This document shows positions 33,801-42,756 of a stretch of 64,000 nt of DNA, in pieces. Source of the DNA: Selenomonas sp. (GTDB lineage Bacteria > Bacillota_C > Negativicutes > Selenomonadales > Selenomonadaceae). The stretch covers positions 1 through 64,000 of the forward strand of contig NZ_JAILKR010000133.1 of the NCBI RefSeq assembly GCF_024693525.1. Direction: 5' to 3'. Below the pieces are notes generated by a model. The model was not told the DNA's origin. It did not search any database and saw only the letters and a list, made by a program, of their open reading frames with translations. The translations under genes and the position numbers were made by a program. Positions within the stretch are counted from its first letter, which is position 1. The number at the start of each line of letters is the position of its first letter.

Positions 33801-36800
33801 TTAATAGCCTAGGGCAGTTCTTAGATTACTGCCAAATCCGCCACGGTTTCTCGTTGCGCCATCAACTACAACATCCAATACCCAACGGCCCAAGTCTTCA
33901 TCAAAGCGACTCTCCTGTACCGACACATTACTGTCCGTTTTGTTGGTAATATTTACCACACAGCCGCCCTGTGCCGAACTTTTCGACGGAGTAACCGGTA
34001 TATGTGTTGTATTACCTGCAGCAATCGTCGGAACCACCAAACCGCCGCCGGCATAACGCCCAGCGTTCATCTGATCAAGAATTGCCCCATACTTCTTTGT
34101 AGCTGCTGCCGTCATGACGTACTCACCATTCGACAACATCGCAGGAATCGAATCACTTTTACCAGTACCGGGGCCACTGACATAACCACCACCAGCTCTT
34201 TTTACCACGCCGCCATTCGCGCGGTGGGTAAATATTCCTGCGATGCCATCAAACCACGACGACGCGAGCCGCTGCGCCGCCATTTTCGCGATATCCTTCA
34301 TCACTGCTTTAGCGAAGTTACTAAACGTCTGCTGCGCGGATTTTGTCCCCTCAATGAAATCCGTCAATGCATCAGCCATGTGACTGCGCATATTAGCCGC
34401 CAAATCCATAGCGTAATCATTGATAGTCTTCGAAAGCTCCTTGCAATTGTCGACGACAACTTTTGAAAAATTCTTCATCGATTCGATACGAGCATCCGCC
34501 GCCCATTTTGCCTTGTTGACTTCATAGTCAGCCAAAATACCGGCATAATTCCCTTCGTCCTGCATCGCCTGGACAGCCTTATCATGGGCCGCCTTTATCG
34601 CCTTAATCCGCTCACGCTCAGCAATCTGCAATTTTGCATAATACTCCTGAGCAATCGCCTCACGCATAGCAAAGTCATTCTCATCAATCATGAGAGCCTT
34701 TTCTTTTTCTTCGCGCTCCTTCTTGAGCTGATTCTTGGTAATTGCATATTGCGCGTTGGCCTGCGCCTCATAATCGTTAGTAGCCTGAGCGAAAGTCATC
34801 TGCGCATTCGCCGCAAAATCAGCTAGGGCATTGCGCTGGTTCTTGATGACCTTATCAGTCAGAACTTTAGAATACTCCTCCGCCTCAGCTCGTAACTGTC
34901 TGATGGTTTCGGGATTGGCTCCCATCTTCTCAAAGCCAGTAATCTGGTTTTGTTTTTCGCCAATCTCCTTAGCAATCTGTGCCAGACTTGATTGATAATT
35001 CGTTCCCGTCTCATCCGTAATGCCCTGCTTGAGTTCGCGCAGAAGATCCTCTGCGTCAAGCTGAGCCGTCTGACGGTCCTTCTCAATCTCTTCGGGAGTT
35101 CGTTGTTTACCACCTAAGGCCGCCAAGGCTTGACGCTGACCATAGGCTTTCGCCATAGCCGCACCAATTTTAGCCAGGATATTGTCACGAAGCGGGATAA
35201 CAGCCTCGGGCCCCGCTTCACCAACAATTGCATTTACGCCTTTCTTTGCCTGTCCACCATTGGCCAACATGGGAATTTCGCCACCTACGACGCCACCAGT
35301 AGCAAAGCGAATGGGGCCACCATTAATACCGCCTTTAGCCTCAGTATTTGTGTCGTAATCGTCACCATTATAGCCAGAATAATTCCGCTGGATATTTTCA
35401 GTCCGATTGACAATAAAGTCGAGTGGATGAGCACAGGCCTGTTTGAGGTCTTCCCATGCTTGCTTGGCTGAATTGATTGCTCCGGTTATCTTCTCACTGA
35501 TCGCCGCATAGGCTTCAGAACATGCTTGCAATATAACATTTTTTACCCACTCAACTGTATCGGCCATTTTATCCCAGTTGTCAATTACCGCCAACAACCC
35601 AGCCGTTATAATCGCAGCGGCAATTCCCCACGGTGTACGCTTACAGAACAGCCAAAAGGCCTCTTGAGCCCATCTCGCTCCATCAATAGCTATTTTCACA
35701 GCCACCCAAGCTTTTTCAAGTGCATAAACTGCTAAAGCTGCCTCTGCCAGCTTCGTACCCCAATATTCAATCTCATTCATGGCAGTCGCATTATCATCGA
35801 TTTTTTCCTTGACGTTTTCGAAGGCCTCTTTCATCTTATCCCATGCGGCTACCACAGTATTGGCTACTTTGCCGGCAGTCGGCGATATATTTTCGATTTC
35901 GTTGCAAATTGCTTGCAGTGGACGTTTTCCATCCTCTATTGCACCCGCAATATTTTCGACATGACCTTTAATCCCTTCGGCCATATCGCCAAACGCATCA
36001 AGCACCCCCGGAACATCAAAAGCATTACTGATGATGTAACCAACCTTTTCCATGCTATTGCGAATCGTTTCTTCCAAGTTCGAGAATTTAGCCATCAGTG
36101 TTTGGGCAAGTGATGCTGATGCGCCTTTTGTTTTCGCTTCCATACCTGCGAATAATGCATCTATTGCATTTTGCGCCAACTGTCCTTTTGAGGCCATATC
36201 TTGCAATTGGTCAATAGGTATCTGCATTTGAGCAGAAAGCAACTGCCATGCAGGTACATTCGCATCAGATAACTGCAACATTTCCTCAGCCGAAATTTTA
36301 CCCTTCATCTGCATCTGAGCTAACGCTGTATTGATACGGTCGACTTCATCTGTAGTTGAACCAAAAGCAGACCCTAAATCAACAATTTTTTTCATCTTTG
36401 ATAAAGCTGTATCAGCACTATCTCCAACATTGATCCATTTTCTAGCCATAGGGATAAGCTGATCAGTATCGTAGGCAGACGCCTCACCAATCTGCTTTAT
36501 TCCGTCAATCAGCTTGGTGGTATCCGCCGCACCGAGTGTGAACTCCAAACCTTTTCGTAAAAGTTCCATATTAGCATGTGCCTTAAGTGCAGCTTTACCA
36601 AACGAAAGAACACTTCCAACAGCAAAAGCCCCCGCAATGGCACCTTTCATTTTCGACAGTGCACTTGAGAGGCCGCTTGATGCTGATTTTGTGCGATTTA
36701 TTTGCGTCGTTGCCTTTGATGCCCCGGCAGATATTTGACTAAACTGGCCACCGTTGACCTTAGTATTGCCTAGTTGCTGCATCGATTTCTGCGCTGTATT

Positions 36801-36863
36801 AACCGCTTGCGTAACCCCATTGCTATTTGCTGTGATGCTGATACTAATATTATGATCTGCCAC
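33801..36863 (-). CDS. Tail tape measure protein
   Basis: 1020 residues from a GTG at 36863 (GGGAGG upstream). The N-terminal tape-measure domain (about 80-290) includes TTDEVDRINTALAQMQMKGK and SAEEMLQLSDANVPAWQLL. Hydrophobic segments lie near 370-430, a long helical region follows, and near the C-terminus SNGEYVMTAAATKKYG, common in tape measures. Its length sets tail length, ~150 nm by the usual 1.5 A per residue. Confidence 0.93.
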   Translation of the reverse strand: MADHNISISITANSNGVTQAVNTAQKSMQQLGNTKVNGGQFSQISAGASKATTQINRTKSASSGLSSALSKMKGAIAGAFAVGSVLSFGKAALKAHANMELLRKGLEFTLGAADTTKLIDGIKQIGEASAYDTDQLIPMARKWINVGDSADTALSKMKKIVDLGSAFGSTTDEVDRINTALAQMQMKGKISAEEMLQLSDANVPAWQLLSAQMQIPIDQLQDMASKGQLAQNAIDALFAGMEAKTKGASASLAQTLMAKFSNLEETIRNSMEKVGYIISNAFDVPGVLDAFGDMAEGIKGHVENIAGAIEDGKRPLQAICNEIENISPTAGKVANTVVAAWDKMKEAFENVKEKIDDNATAMNEIEYWGTKLAEAALAVYALEKAWVAVKIAIDGARWAQEAFWLFCKRTPWGIAAAIITAGLLAVIDNWDKMADTVEWVKNVILQACSEAYAAISEKITGAINSAKQAWEDLKQACAHPLDFIVNRTENIQRNYSGYNGDDYDTNTEAKGGINGGPIRFATGGVVGGEIPMLANGGQAKKGVNAIVGEAGPEAVIPLRDNILAKIGAAMAKAYGQRQALAALGGKQRTPEEIEKDRQTAQLDAEDLLRELKQGITDETGTNYQSSLAQIAKEIGEKQNQITGFEKMGANPETIRQLRAEAEEYSKVLTDKVIKNQRNALADFAANAQMTFAQATNDYEAQANAQYAITKNQLKKEREEKEKALMIDENDFAMREAIAQEYYAKLQIAERERIKAIKAAHDKAVQAMQDEGNYAGILADYEVNKAKWAADARIESMKNFSKVVVDNCKELSKTINDYAMDLAANMRSHMADALTDFIEGTKSAQQTFSNFAKAVMKDIAKMAAQRLASSWFDGIAGIFTHRANGGVVKRAGGGYVSGPGTGKSDSIPAMLSNGEYVMTAAATKKYGAILDQMNAGRYAGGGLVVPTIAAGNTTHIPVTPSKSSAQGGCVVNITNKTDSNVSVQESRFDEDLGRWVLDVVVDGATRNRGGFGSNLRTALGY

Positions 36864-37625
36864 GATTTCGCCTCCCCTCAATCTTATTGGCCAATTTCTT
36901 CAACCGTTCAACTTTTCCATCATCCAGTGGCAACTCGTTGCGGAAATCTGCTGGAATAAGCTTTCTAGCTGTTACTGGATGCTTTGGATGCCCCGAATTG
37001 ATAATAGGTGCCGTTACGAACGAAGCCGTAAACAGTCGCTTATTTTTCTGTCGTCTGCCAAAACCTTCCAGCCGCCTATCAATTTCCCATGGAGATAGCC
37101 GCCCAATTTCATCGCCAGTCAGCCCAAGCTCACCATAAAGAAGCGGCAAAACATAGGTTAGATAATCATTGATTGATCTGATTACTGGTCCGTCTGCTTC
37201 GCCGTCTCCACGTTTTTTACTTCACTCGCCGGCTTCCCATCTTTGTCCGTAAGCCCAACATCATCAAATACCTGATGCTGGAATTTCGTGCCCATGATAC
37301 CGGACAATGCAACAAGAATCATGAAAACATTGGCCAACGCCATAAAGCCGCTGCCATCGTCTTCCGATTCGTTCTCCTCGATAAACTGACGGATCAGTGG
37401 CTCAACCTCATCACGCGTGATTTTCCGGTTGCCGCCATCACGCAGACCAAGCCAAAACGCATCATGCAAAAGGGAAATACGCGGCACGCCGCCACTAACC
37501 AGCTGGACAATTGGTTTTCCTGCTCTATCTTCTAACTGCTCGAGAGCATTCAAAGAAAAAGCGAGGCTGTAATCAGCCCCGCCAATCTCCAAATGCAAAC
37601 GGCGTGAAATACGCTCGTAATACAT
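36850..37625 (-). CDS. Tail assembly chaperone GT fusion, made by -1 frameshift
   Basis: The G reading frame (37625 to codon 138) carries A AAA AAC at 37218-37212. Slipping back one base leads into an open frame (CGT at 37212 onward) that stays open through the region after the G stop and ends at 36850, giving a fusion of about 258 residues. The T part includes LPLLYGELGLTGDEIGRLSP. The fusion and G together guide the tape measure during tail assembly, as in lambda. Confidence 0.75.
37182..37625 (-). CDS. Tail assembly chaperone G-like
   Basis: 147 residues; starts MYYERISRRLHLEIGG, contains ALEQLEDRAGKP, a common element of Gram-positive tail chaperones, and an acidic, soluble C-terminus. 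Produced without the frameshift. ATG after the major tail protein with AGGAGG upstream. Confidence 0.85.
   Translation of the reverse strand: MYYERISRRLHLEIGGADYSLAFSLNALEQLEDRAGKPIVQLVSGGVPRISLLHDAFWLGLRDGGNRKITRDEVEPLIRQFIEENESEDDGSGFMALANVFMILVALSGIMGTKFQHQVFDDVGLTDKDGKPASEVKNVETAKQTDQ
37212..37218 (-). promoter_or_regulatory. -1 ribosomal frameshift slippery heptamer
   Basis: A AAA AAC in the G frame (GTA AAA AAC). This is one of the most efficient bacterial -1 slip sequences. It lies 30 bases before the G stop codon, as expected for G/GT pairs. Confidence 0.8.
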
Positions 37626-37637
37626 TCAAAGTCCTCC

Positions 37638-38189
37638 TTAATCGTTACCAGAACCGCCCGACGTGTTGCCGGAATCACCACCAGCCGGCGTGTTACCGCC
37701 AGTCGTAGCCGCTTTCACCTCGTCAATGCTGGCAAGTCCCCGATAGAACGTCGGGGCACCTTTGCCCTGCAGCGTCGTCGAGAACGTCGCCATATCATCA
37801 TGGGGCGTGCTATCCGACAACTCCGTAATCGCATACCAGTTGCGCTCTGCCGTGCCATCGCCAGCAAAACGGCAAATATCCACGTCCTCACCCTTGACGA
37901 AAGCATCTTTAAGTGCCGCATAGCCGTCATCGCTGGCGCAGATAATGCCTTCCATGGAAAGCTCCGTTGATTTGAGGCCAGCGTAGTTCTCACCCCAACC
38001 GCCCGAAGTCTTATTCGAAGCATCAATCGAGTCGGCACTCATGCTAAAGCTGGCCGAAGTCTGACCGCCGATAAGCGTCCAAACAGGGGCCGCCTCCGTA
38101 GCACCCTCGCCATAGTTGATATAGACCAAAACGTCTTTACCGCGAAGCTTGTCTTCCGCAGCATTACGTTTTACACGCTCTTTTGCCAT
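37638..38189 (-). CDS. Major tail tube protein
   Basis: 183 residues from the ATG at 38189 (GAGGAG upstream). Text KDVLVYINYGEGATEAAPVW, GGQTSASFSMSADSIDASNK and ELSMEGIICASDDGYAAL fits the TP901-1-type major tail protein. Gly/Ser/Asn/Asp-rich C-terminus. Lies before the chaperones as usual. Confidence 0.87.
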   Translation of the reverse strand: MAKERVKRNAAEDKLRGKDVLVYINYGEGATEAAPVWTLIGGQTSASFSMSADSIDASNKTSGGWGENYAGLKSTELSMEGIICASDDGYAALKDAFVKGEDVDICRFAGDGTAERNWYAITELSDSTPHDDMATFSTTLQGKGAPTFYRGLASIDEVKAATTGGNTPAGGDSGNTSGGSGND

Positions 38190-38194
38190 TTCTC

Positions 38195-38608
38195 TCACTC
38201 CTCTTCATAATTTACAACAAATTTCAAGATTGCAATACCAATGCTTGTCGTACCTGCTGGCGTCGCAAAGGTAATCGAATCGACATAGGAATCACTAGCC
38301 CAGCCATCAAGCTTCCTCTCTTTTGCCAGCACCTGCCGAACCTTCATCGCATAATCTTCCACGGCTGTGGTATTCTGCGGATCATCCTTGGGATTCGGGC
38401 AGATAATCTGGACAGCAAATGTCGCCGTGGCCATCGATCCCCCTTTATCCAAAGCATGATACTGAATCTCATCGCAACAGATAAAACCTGTGAGCTCTTT
38501 CGGGAATTGCGGGCCCATTATGCCCGTTTTCCACGGAATCTCCGCCACCTCATTCGATAGTATCGCTTCAATCGCCTCGGATACATTGCGCAAAGCTGTA
38601 GTCATCAT
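38195..38608 (-). CDS. Tail terminator-like protein
   Basis: 137 residues with mixed alpha/beta pattern (ATFAVQIICPNPKDD, SDSYVDSITFATPAGTTSIG). The position between the gp10-type completion gene and the tail tube gene fits a tail terminator. Confidence 0.65.
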   Translation of the reverse strand: MMTTALRNVSEAIEAILSNEVAEIPWKTGIMGPQFPKELTGFICCDEIQYHALDKGGSMATATFAVQIICPNPKDDPQNTTAVEDYAMKVRQVLAKERKLDGWASDSYVDSITFATPAGTTSIGIAILKFVVNYEEE

Positions 38609-38994
38609 GCACGGGATAGATGAATAATCCCTATCCCTCCTTTACCACTGCCGCTCGTTCCATCTACGGCAAAATCACTGTAATCGATGCCAGCGGTCAT
38701 CTCTTTGATTGCATTGGTATAAAGGTTATACTTTTGCAGATAAATATCCTCACTGCGTCTGCCATCCATCATAACGGTAGTATCTGATCCTACCATTGCC
38801 AGTGCTCTGACTTGATAGGCCTTCATGATTCCCAATCGTCTGACCGTATCACCACAGGGGATTTTTACCTCATTTTCTGAGAGCCCAAAACCAGCTGCCA
38901 TCTTCGCTAGGTAATCATTGGCACTATCGACATCATTCTGTTCACACGTCAAGATATTATCCGTCATGCAATCATCCAAAATAATAAAATCCAT
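38605..38994 (-). CDS. Head-tail connector/adaptor-like protein
   Basis: 129 residues, overlapping the next start by four bases. Helical N-terminus (NDYLAKMAAGFGLSENEV). Position after the capsid and next to the HK97 gp10-like gene points to a connector component. No firm family. Confidence 0.5.
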   Translation of the reverse strand: MDFIILDDCMTDNILTCEQNDVDSANDYLAKMAAGFGLSENEVKIPCGDTVRRLGIMKAYQVRALAMVGSDTTVMMDGRRSEDIYLQKYNLYTNAIKEMTAGIDYSDFAVDGTSGSGKGGIGIIHLSRA

Positions 38995-39003
38995 ATTGAC
39001 CTC

Positions 39004-39456
39004 CTAGAGAGATGCGATAATCTTATCGAACCTGGAAACGATTGCCGCTTCTTGGGCATCGGCCGCGTCGAATATAAAGGGGTCTTTCTTGGTCCCTGGA
39101 TGCTTTACGCGACGGGCAAAAACAAAACCGCCACCATCTGCCCAACGAAGAACACGTTTATTCCGTGGCATGATGTTGTGCGGCTTAGTCCCTTGATGCA
39201 GGTAGATGGTAATGAGCCTTGTCGTCCCTACATCACCGCGCACTGTGTGGTTGTTGCTATGAACTTCCGACGCCTCGATAGACCGCTCAGCGTCACCGGT
39301 TCTCGTCGTGAAACGATGCTTTGCCCTTGCCTGCTCCTGAATATCTCTTAGAGATATCCGCATGGCCTCAAGGAATCTTTTTTGTATTGTACCGGGGATA
39401 CTGCCGACATAACGTCCAACAGTATCCGCACCGGTTACCTTTATACTGACGCCCAT
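39004..39456 (-). CDS. HK97 gp10-like tail completion protein
   Basis: 150 residues. SLRDIQEQARAKHRFTTRTG, LHQGTKPHNIMPRNKRVLRW and HPGTKKDPFIFDA are hallmarks of the gp10/minor tail completion family. Confidence 0.85.
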   Translation of the reverse strand: MGVSIKVTGADTVGRYVGSIPGTIQKRFLEAMRISLRDIQEQARAKHRFTTRTGDAERSIEASEVHSNNHTVRGDVGTTRLITIYLHQGTKPHNIMPRNKRVLRWADGGGFVFARRVKHPGTKKDPFIFDAADAQEAAIVSRFDKIIASL

Positions 39457-39457
39457 C

Positions 39458-40303
39458 TTACTTAAAGTTAGCCGTCATGCATGCCAGTGCTTTCGGCTGA
39501 ATAACCGCAGCGCCAAACACCAACTGCCCACGGACCATATCGCTGAAAGCTTTCTCCATACGGAGTGCCTCTGTGCTCGTAATCTGCTGCGCAAAGCTGA
39601 TTGCGGCCCGCGTACCAGCCAAGATTTTGTAAGCCGAGCCGTCGGTGTTCGGCACATTGTTCGACTGGAAGATCTGGAACCCTGCCGCAGTACCAATATA
39701 GCCATTTGCCAGCACGGCATCCGTCTTCTGCGTACCAGCAGAAACGAAACGCGAATCTTTGAGCAAGTAGCCATAGAACTGGCTCGGTACGACTACGAAA
39801 CGACCGTCGGCAGGTACATTCTCATCGTCCAACGCCCCTTTAAGGTCTACCAGGTACTCATAGGCTTTCGTAGCGCTCGTGATAGCTAGTGGCGTTGCAT
39901 CCGTGCCCAGTCCGGTAGTCACTCCAGCGCCGGTATGGAAGCCAGCAATAAACCGGTCAACGACATCACGCATTGCGTACGAGGCACGATTCATGGCACC
40001 ATCAACGAGATTCACATTTGCCTGAGCGGCATCCACGTCCTCCACCTTAAAGGCGAAGTATTTGTTCTGGTCGATGGTAAGAGTCGTCGGCGTACCATCA
40101 ACATCATCAATCGTGATATCCGTGCCCTTGACATAGTCTTTTACCGTGATATCTGCGATCTGATTGATTTTGACCGTATCACCCTGCTGGCGAATGTCAC
40201 CTTCATAATCACGGTTTACCAAGTTACCATATACCAGATTCTTATCAAGATGCGCCAAGAGACGCGCTTCCCAAATCGTTGGAATAAACGTTGCAATCGA
40301 CAT
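39458..40303 (-). CDS. Major capsid protein (P22 coat-like)
   Basis: 281 residues; start overlaps the scaffold stop (TAATG). FIPTIWEARLLAHLDKNLVY, NRDYEGDIRQQGDTVKINQ and FAFKVEDVDAAQANVNLVDG are typical of the P22-coat/HK97-fold group that uses a separate scaffold. Confidence 0.9.
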   Translation of the reverse strand: MSIATFIPTIWEARLLAHLDKNLVYGNLVNRDYEGDIRQQGDTVKINQIADITVKDYVKGTDITIDDVDGTPTTLTIDQNKYFAFKVEDVDAAQANVNLVDGAMNRASYAMRDVVDRFIAGFHTGAGVTTGLGTDATPLAITSATKAYEYLVDLKGALDDENVPADGRFVVVPSQFYGYLLKDSRFVSAGTQKTDAVLANGYIGTAAGFQIFQSNNVPNTDGSAYKILAGTRAAISFAQQITSTEALRMEKAFSDMVRGQLVFGAAVIQPKALACMTANFK

Positions 40304-40992
40304 TATTCTTCAGCTCCTTTACTGATTCCCTTACTGATATCCTCCCAATGAGCATTGATTTCCTCACGGGACATTCCTTTTAAATCTTCATAACTATACG
40401 TTTTGCCAGCACCGCCCTGAGAGCCTCCACCAGCTCCTGGCTGGATTTCCGCTTTGACGGCCCAAGGATTTTCCTTAAGCCAGCCTTTGACGCCCTCTTC
40501 GATGCTAAGCGATTTGTCACCGGCTTTATAGACAGCCTTGTCATCATCGCCGATGCTTACATTGCCCTCAATGATTTTGAGCATTGCCTCCGGCTGGATT
40601 GCCTTACCATTGGTCAACGCGCTGATAAGTTCGCTGCGAATGGCCGTTTTGACCCGTTTCGCATGCTCGGCCTTAGCTTTTTCCTCGGAAGCATTGTACT
40701 TATCCGTCAGTTCCTTGACCTGTTTTTGAAGCTCCGTCATCTGTACGCCCAGCTGACTGGGGTCCCCACCTGCCGACTGAACGGCCGCCAGCGTTGCCAC
40801 AAGATTCTTTAGGGCCCCATCCACATCATCCCCCTGGCGGAGATTCAGCTGATCCAGAATCTTGTTTTTCTCGATGCGGCTTTTAGCGGCTTCCTCTCTA
40901 GCATTACGGATTGCGTCCTGCAAATCCGCCACCATCGTGCCGCCATTCTCGACCTTGCCGAGTGCTTCAAAAATTTGCTCCAATGTGTACAT
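40303..40992 (-). CDS. Scaffolding protein
   Basis: 229 residues from the ATG at 40992 (AGGAG seven bases upstream). Highly charged helical protein with coiled-coil middle (MTELQKQVKELTDKYNASEE), Gly-rich hinge (GAGGGSQGGAG) and acidic C-terminus. Directly before the capsid gene. Confidence 0.85.
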   Translation of the reverse strand: MYTLEQIFEALGKVENGGTMVADLQDAIRNAREEAAKSRIEKNKILDQLNLRQGDDVDGALKNLVATLAAVQSAGGDPSQLGVQMTELQKQVKELTDKYNASEEKAKAEHAKRVKTAIRSELISALTNGKAIQPEAMLKIIEGNVSIGDDDKAVYKAGDKSLSIEEGVKGWLKENPWAVKAEIQPGAGGGSQGGAGKTYSYEDLKGMSREEINAHWEDISKGISKGAEE

Positions 40993-41074
40993 TATCATTC
41001 TCCTTTCGTCGTCAAGACTACAGTAGATATCCCGTTCTTTAACGCCTACGGGCGGCGCCTGGCCGAAAAAAGGC

Positions 41075-41108
41075 ATGAAAAAAGCACCTACCTTCAAGAT
41101 AAGTGCTT
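41075..41108 (-). terminator. Terminator or attenuator between the MuF unit and the scaffold gene
   Basis: Minus-strand 8-bp stem (41100-41107 with 41083-41090, one G-U) and 9-base loop, then six T. It lies inside the structural operon, so either read-through is normal or the scaffold/capsid genes have a further promoter. Confidence 0.65.
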
Positions 41109-41120
41109 TTTCTAACGAAC

Positions 41121-41294
41121 TTAATTCTTATGATTCGGACATTCCATACATCTTTTATGAAAGTCCTCTGATTCCTTAATTTCTTTAATTCCTACAGGTG
41201 CATTTACCTTGACATACCGTTCTGCCACAGTGCCGGTCTCAAAGCAATCATACTCATCAATATCTTTATCGATTATTGGGCATCTTATCTTCAT
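41121..41294 (-). CDS. Small Cys-rich protein after MuF (57 aa), possible immunity protein
   Basis: Overlaps the MuF 3' end by 29 bases, with AGGAGG 12 bases before the ATG. Cysteines at 5, 17, 49 and 52 (ends HKRCMECPNHKN) suggest a zinc-bound fold. Small proteins with this C...C...CxxC layout occur elsewhere in this bacterial group, so it may be an ordinary phage protein. Location directly behind a MuF toxin-like gene makes immunity a testable idea. Confidence 0.55.
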   Translation of the reverse strand: MKIRCPIIDKDIDEYDCFETGTVAERYVKVNAPVGIKEIKESEDFHKRCMECPNHKN

Positions 41295-42750
41295 GATTCT
41301 TTAACACCTCCTGCACTTTCTTGACGTTTTCGTCGTATTCCTCGGGCTTAAATACCGTTCGAATAACCTTCCCATCCATCACATAAACCCAACCGTCAAG
41401 GGAACAATATATTTCACATTTTCCATTCCATCTCTGTAATGAAATTATAGCTTTTTCTATCATTACCTTAGCCATAGACTCTGTGACATGGTGCGCTCGT
41501 TCGATATTTACGTGATTATCATCAAAAATCAAATTAGCTACATCTATTTTCCTAGGCGGATAATTAACCTTTTGACATTTAATACCAGTAGCTTTAACCT
41601 CTGCCTTTATTATACTCCTTTCGCTATCTGATTTCGATATCCTCCTGCCTAATTTATCAGAAGAATAATTACGCGCCAAAGTTGTCCAAGAGGCTCCGTC
41701 CTTTATCTGTTCATACCCGGTAACTCCCAACAACTTTTTCTTACTCTCTCTATTTAAGCCCTCAATGTATTGTCGACCACCAGCTTCTATTTGGTTAGCA
41801 GCTGTTTTCCCTTCCAGTTCACTACTAAACACCGGCGCCAAATGGCACAAACAATGCGGATGCACGGGAAGGTTTGGCGTTTTATCCTTCGGGTAGATGC
41901 CCTTTCCCAGCCCCCAGAGATTTGCCTCTGCATACAGGTTGCAGATATCAAATCGCGGATGCCGTGAGGATAGCTTCCAGCGGTAGGCAACTACATCTTC
42001 ATCATTACCATATCGTTCGACGAATCCATCTGCCCATGCCCGAGCGGATTCCGTTCTGGCTATGCGTTCCGCTATATATCGGCTTTTTTCTTCGCAGGCA
42101 TTATGTACGGCTCGATTCAACGCCTTTTCGGTACCATGCTCACAAGCATCTAACAGTTCCATATAGGTCGATTTCAAGGCTTTATTTGGAGCGCCTCCCT
42201 GCGCTAAACGTTCCACTTGACGCCTGGTCTTACGGACTTTCGCTTGCAGCGTCTCACGTTCCAGCCTAGTAAGGTCCGCACGACGAGAAAACTCTACCAC
42301 TTTCGCCAAATACTTCGGTATTGTTTGCCGGCGCGTAACCTTATCCGCATTATAACCATCATATAGCGCACGCGCCGCTGTGAGGCAATGGGTATTGAGC
42401 TTTAACTGCTGTGTAATCACCGAAACAATAGCCTCACGCATCTCTGCATCTGCTCCATGGAGTTTCGCCGATAGATTCATTCCCGAGGAATCCCAGGCAT
42501 TTTGCAAGTTTGGGAGTAACGTGATTGTTTTTTCTCCCCAGCCTATATCATATGACTTTTTGATTGCTTGCTTGACATGTTCCTCGAAGGCTTTACCCAA
42601 TCCCAGCTTTATCCAAAGGCTGTCGACCAGCTTATCGATATCAACCGTATCATTGTGCAGTGACGTGAGTATTGCCTCCGCCATTTTTCGCGATAATTTC
42701 GTAAACGTCCGCGAAAACCACTGGATAATTTCTTTTATGGGGCTATTCAT
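41266..42750 (-). CDS. MuF minor head protein with BECR-type nuclease-like C-terminus
   Basis: 494 residues; ATG behind GAGGAG. Residues ~215-305 form the SPP1 gp7/Mu F head-morphogenesis domain (ARTESARAWADGF, SSRHPRFDICNLY, LPVHPHCLCHLAPV). Residues ~385-485 form a separate domain (ERAHHVTESMAKVMIEKAI, CEIYCSLDGWVYVMDGKV, IRTVFKPEEYDENV) resembling phage barnase-EndoU-colicin-RelE-like nucleases, known at the C-termini of MuF polymorphic toxins. The core is needed for head assembly; the tail may be delivered with DNA. Confidence 0.78.
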   Translation of the reverse strand: MNSPIKEIIQWFSRTFTKLSRKMAEAILTSLHNDTVDIDKLVDSLWIKLGLGKAFEEHVKQAIKKSYDIGWGEKTITLLPNLQNAWDSSGMNLSAKLHGADAEMREAIVSVITQQLKLNTHCLTAARALYDGYNADKVTRRQTIPKYLAKVVEFSRRADLTRLERETLQAKVRKTRRQVERLAQGGAPNKALKSTYMELLDACEHGTEKALNRAVHNACEEKSRYIAERIARTESARAWADGFVERYGNDEDVVAYRWKLSSRHPRFDICNLYAEANLWGLGKGIYPKDKTPNLPVHPHCLCHLAPVFSSELEGKTAANQIEAGGRQYIEGLNRESKKKLLGVTGYEQIKDGASWTTLARNYSSDKLGRRISKSDSERSIIKAEVKATGIKCQKVNYPPRKIDVANLIFDDNHVNIERAHHVTESMAKVMIEKAIISLQRWNGKCEIYCSLDGWVYVMDGKVIRTVFKPEEYDENVKKVQEVLKNHEDKMPNNR

Positions 42751-42756
42751 GCCTCA

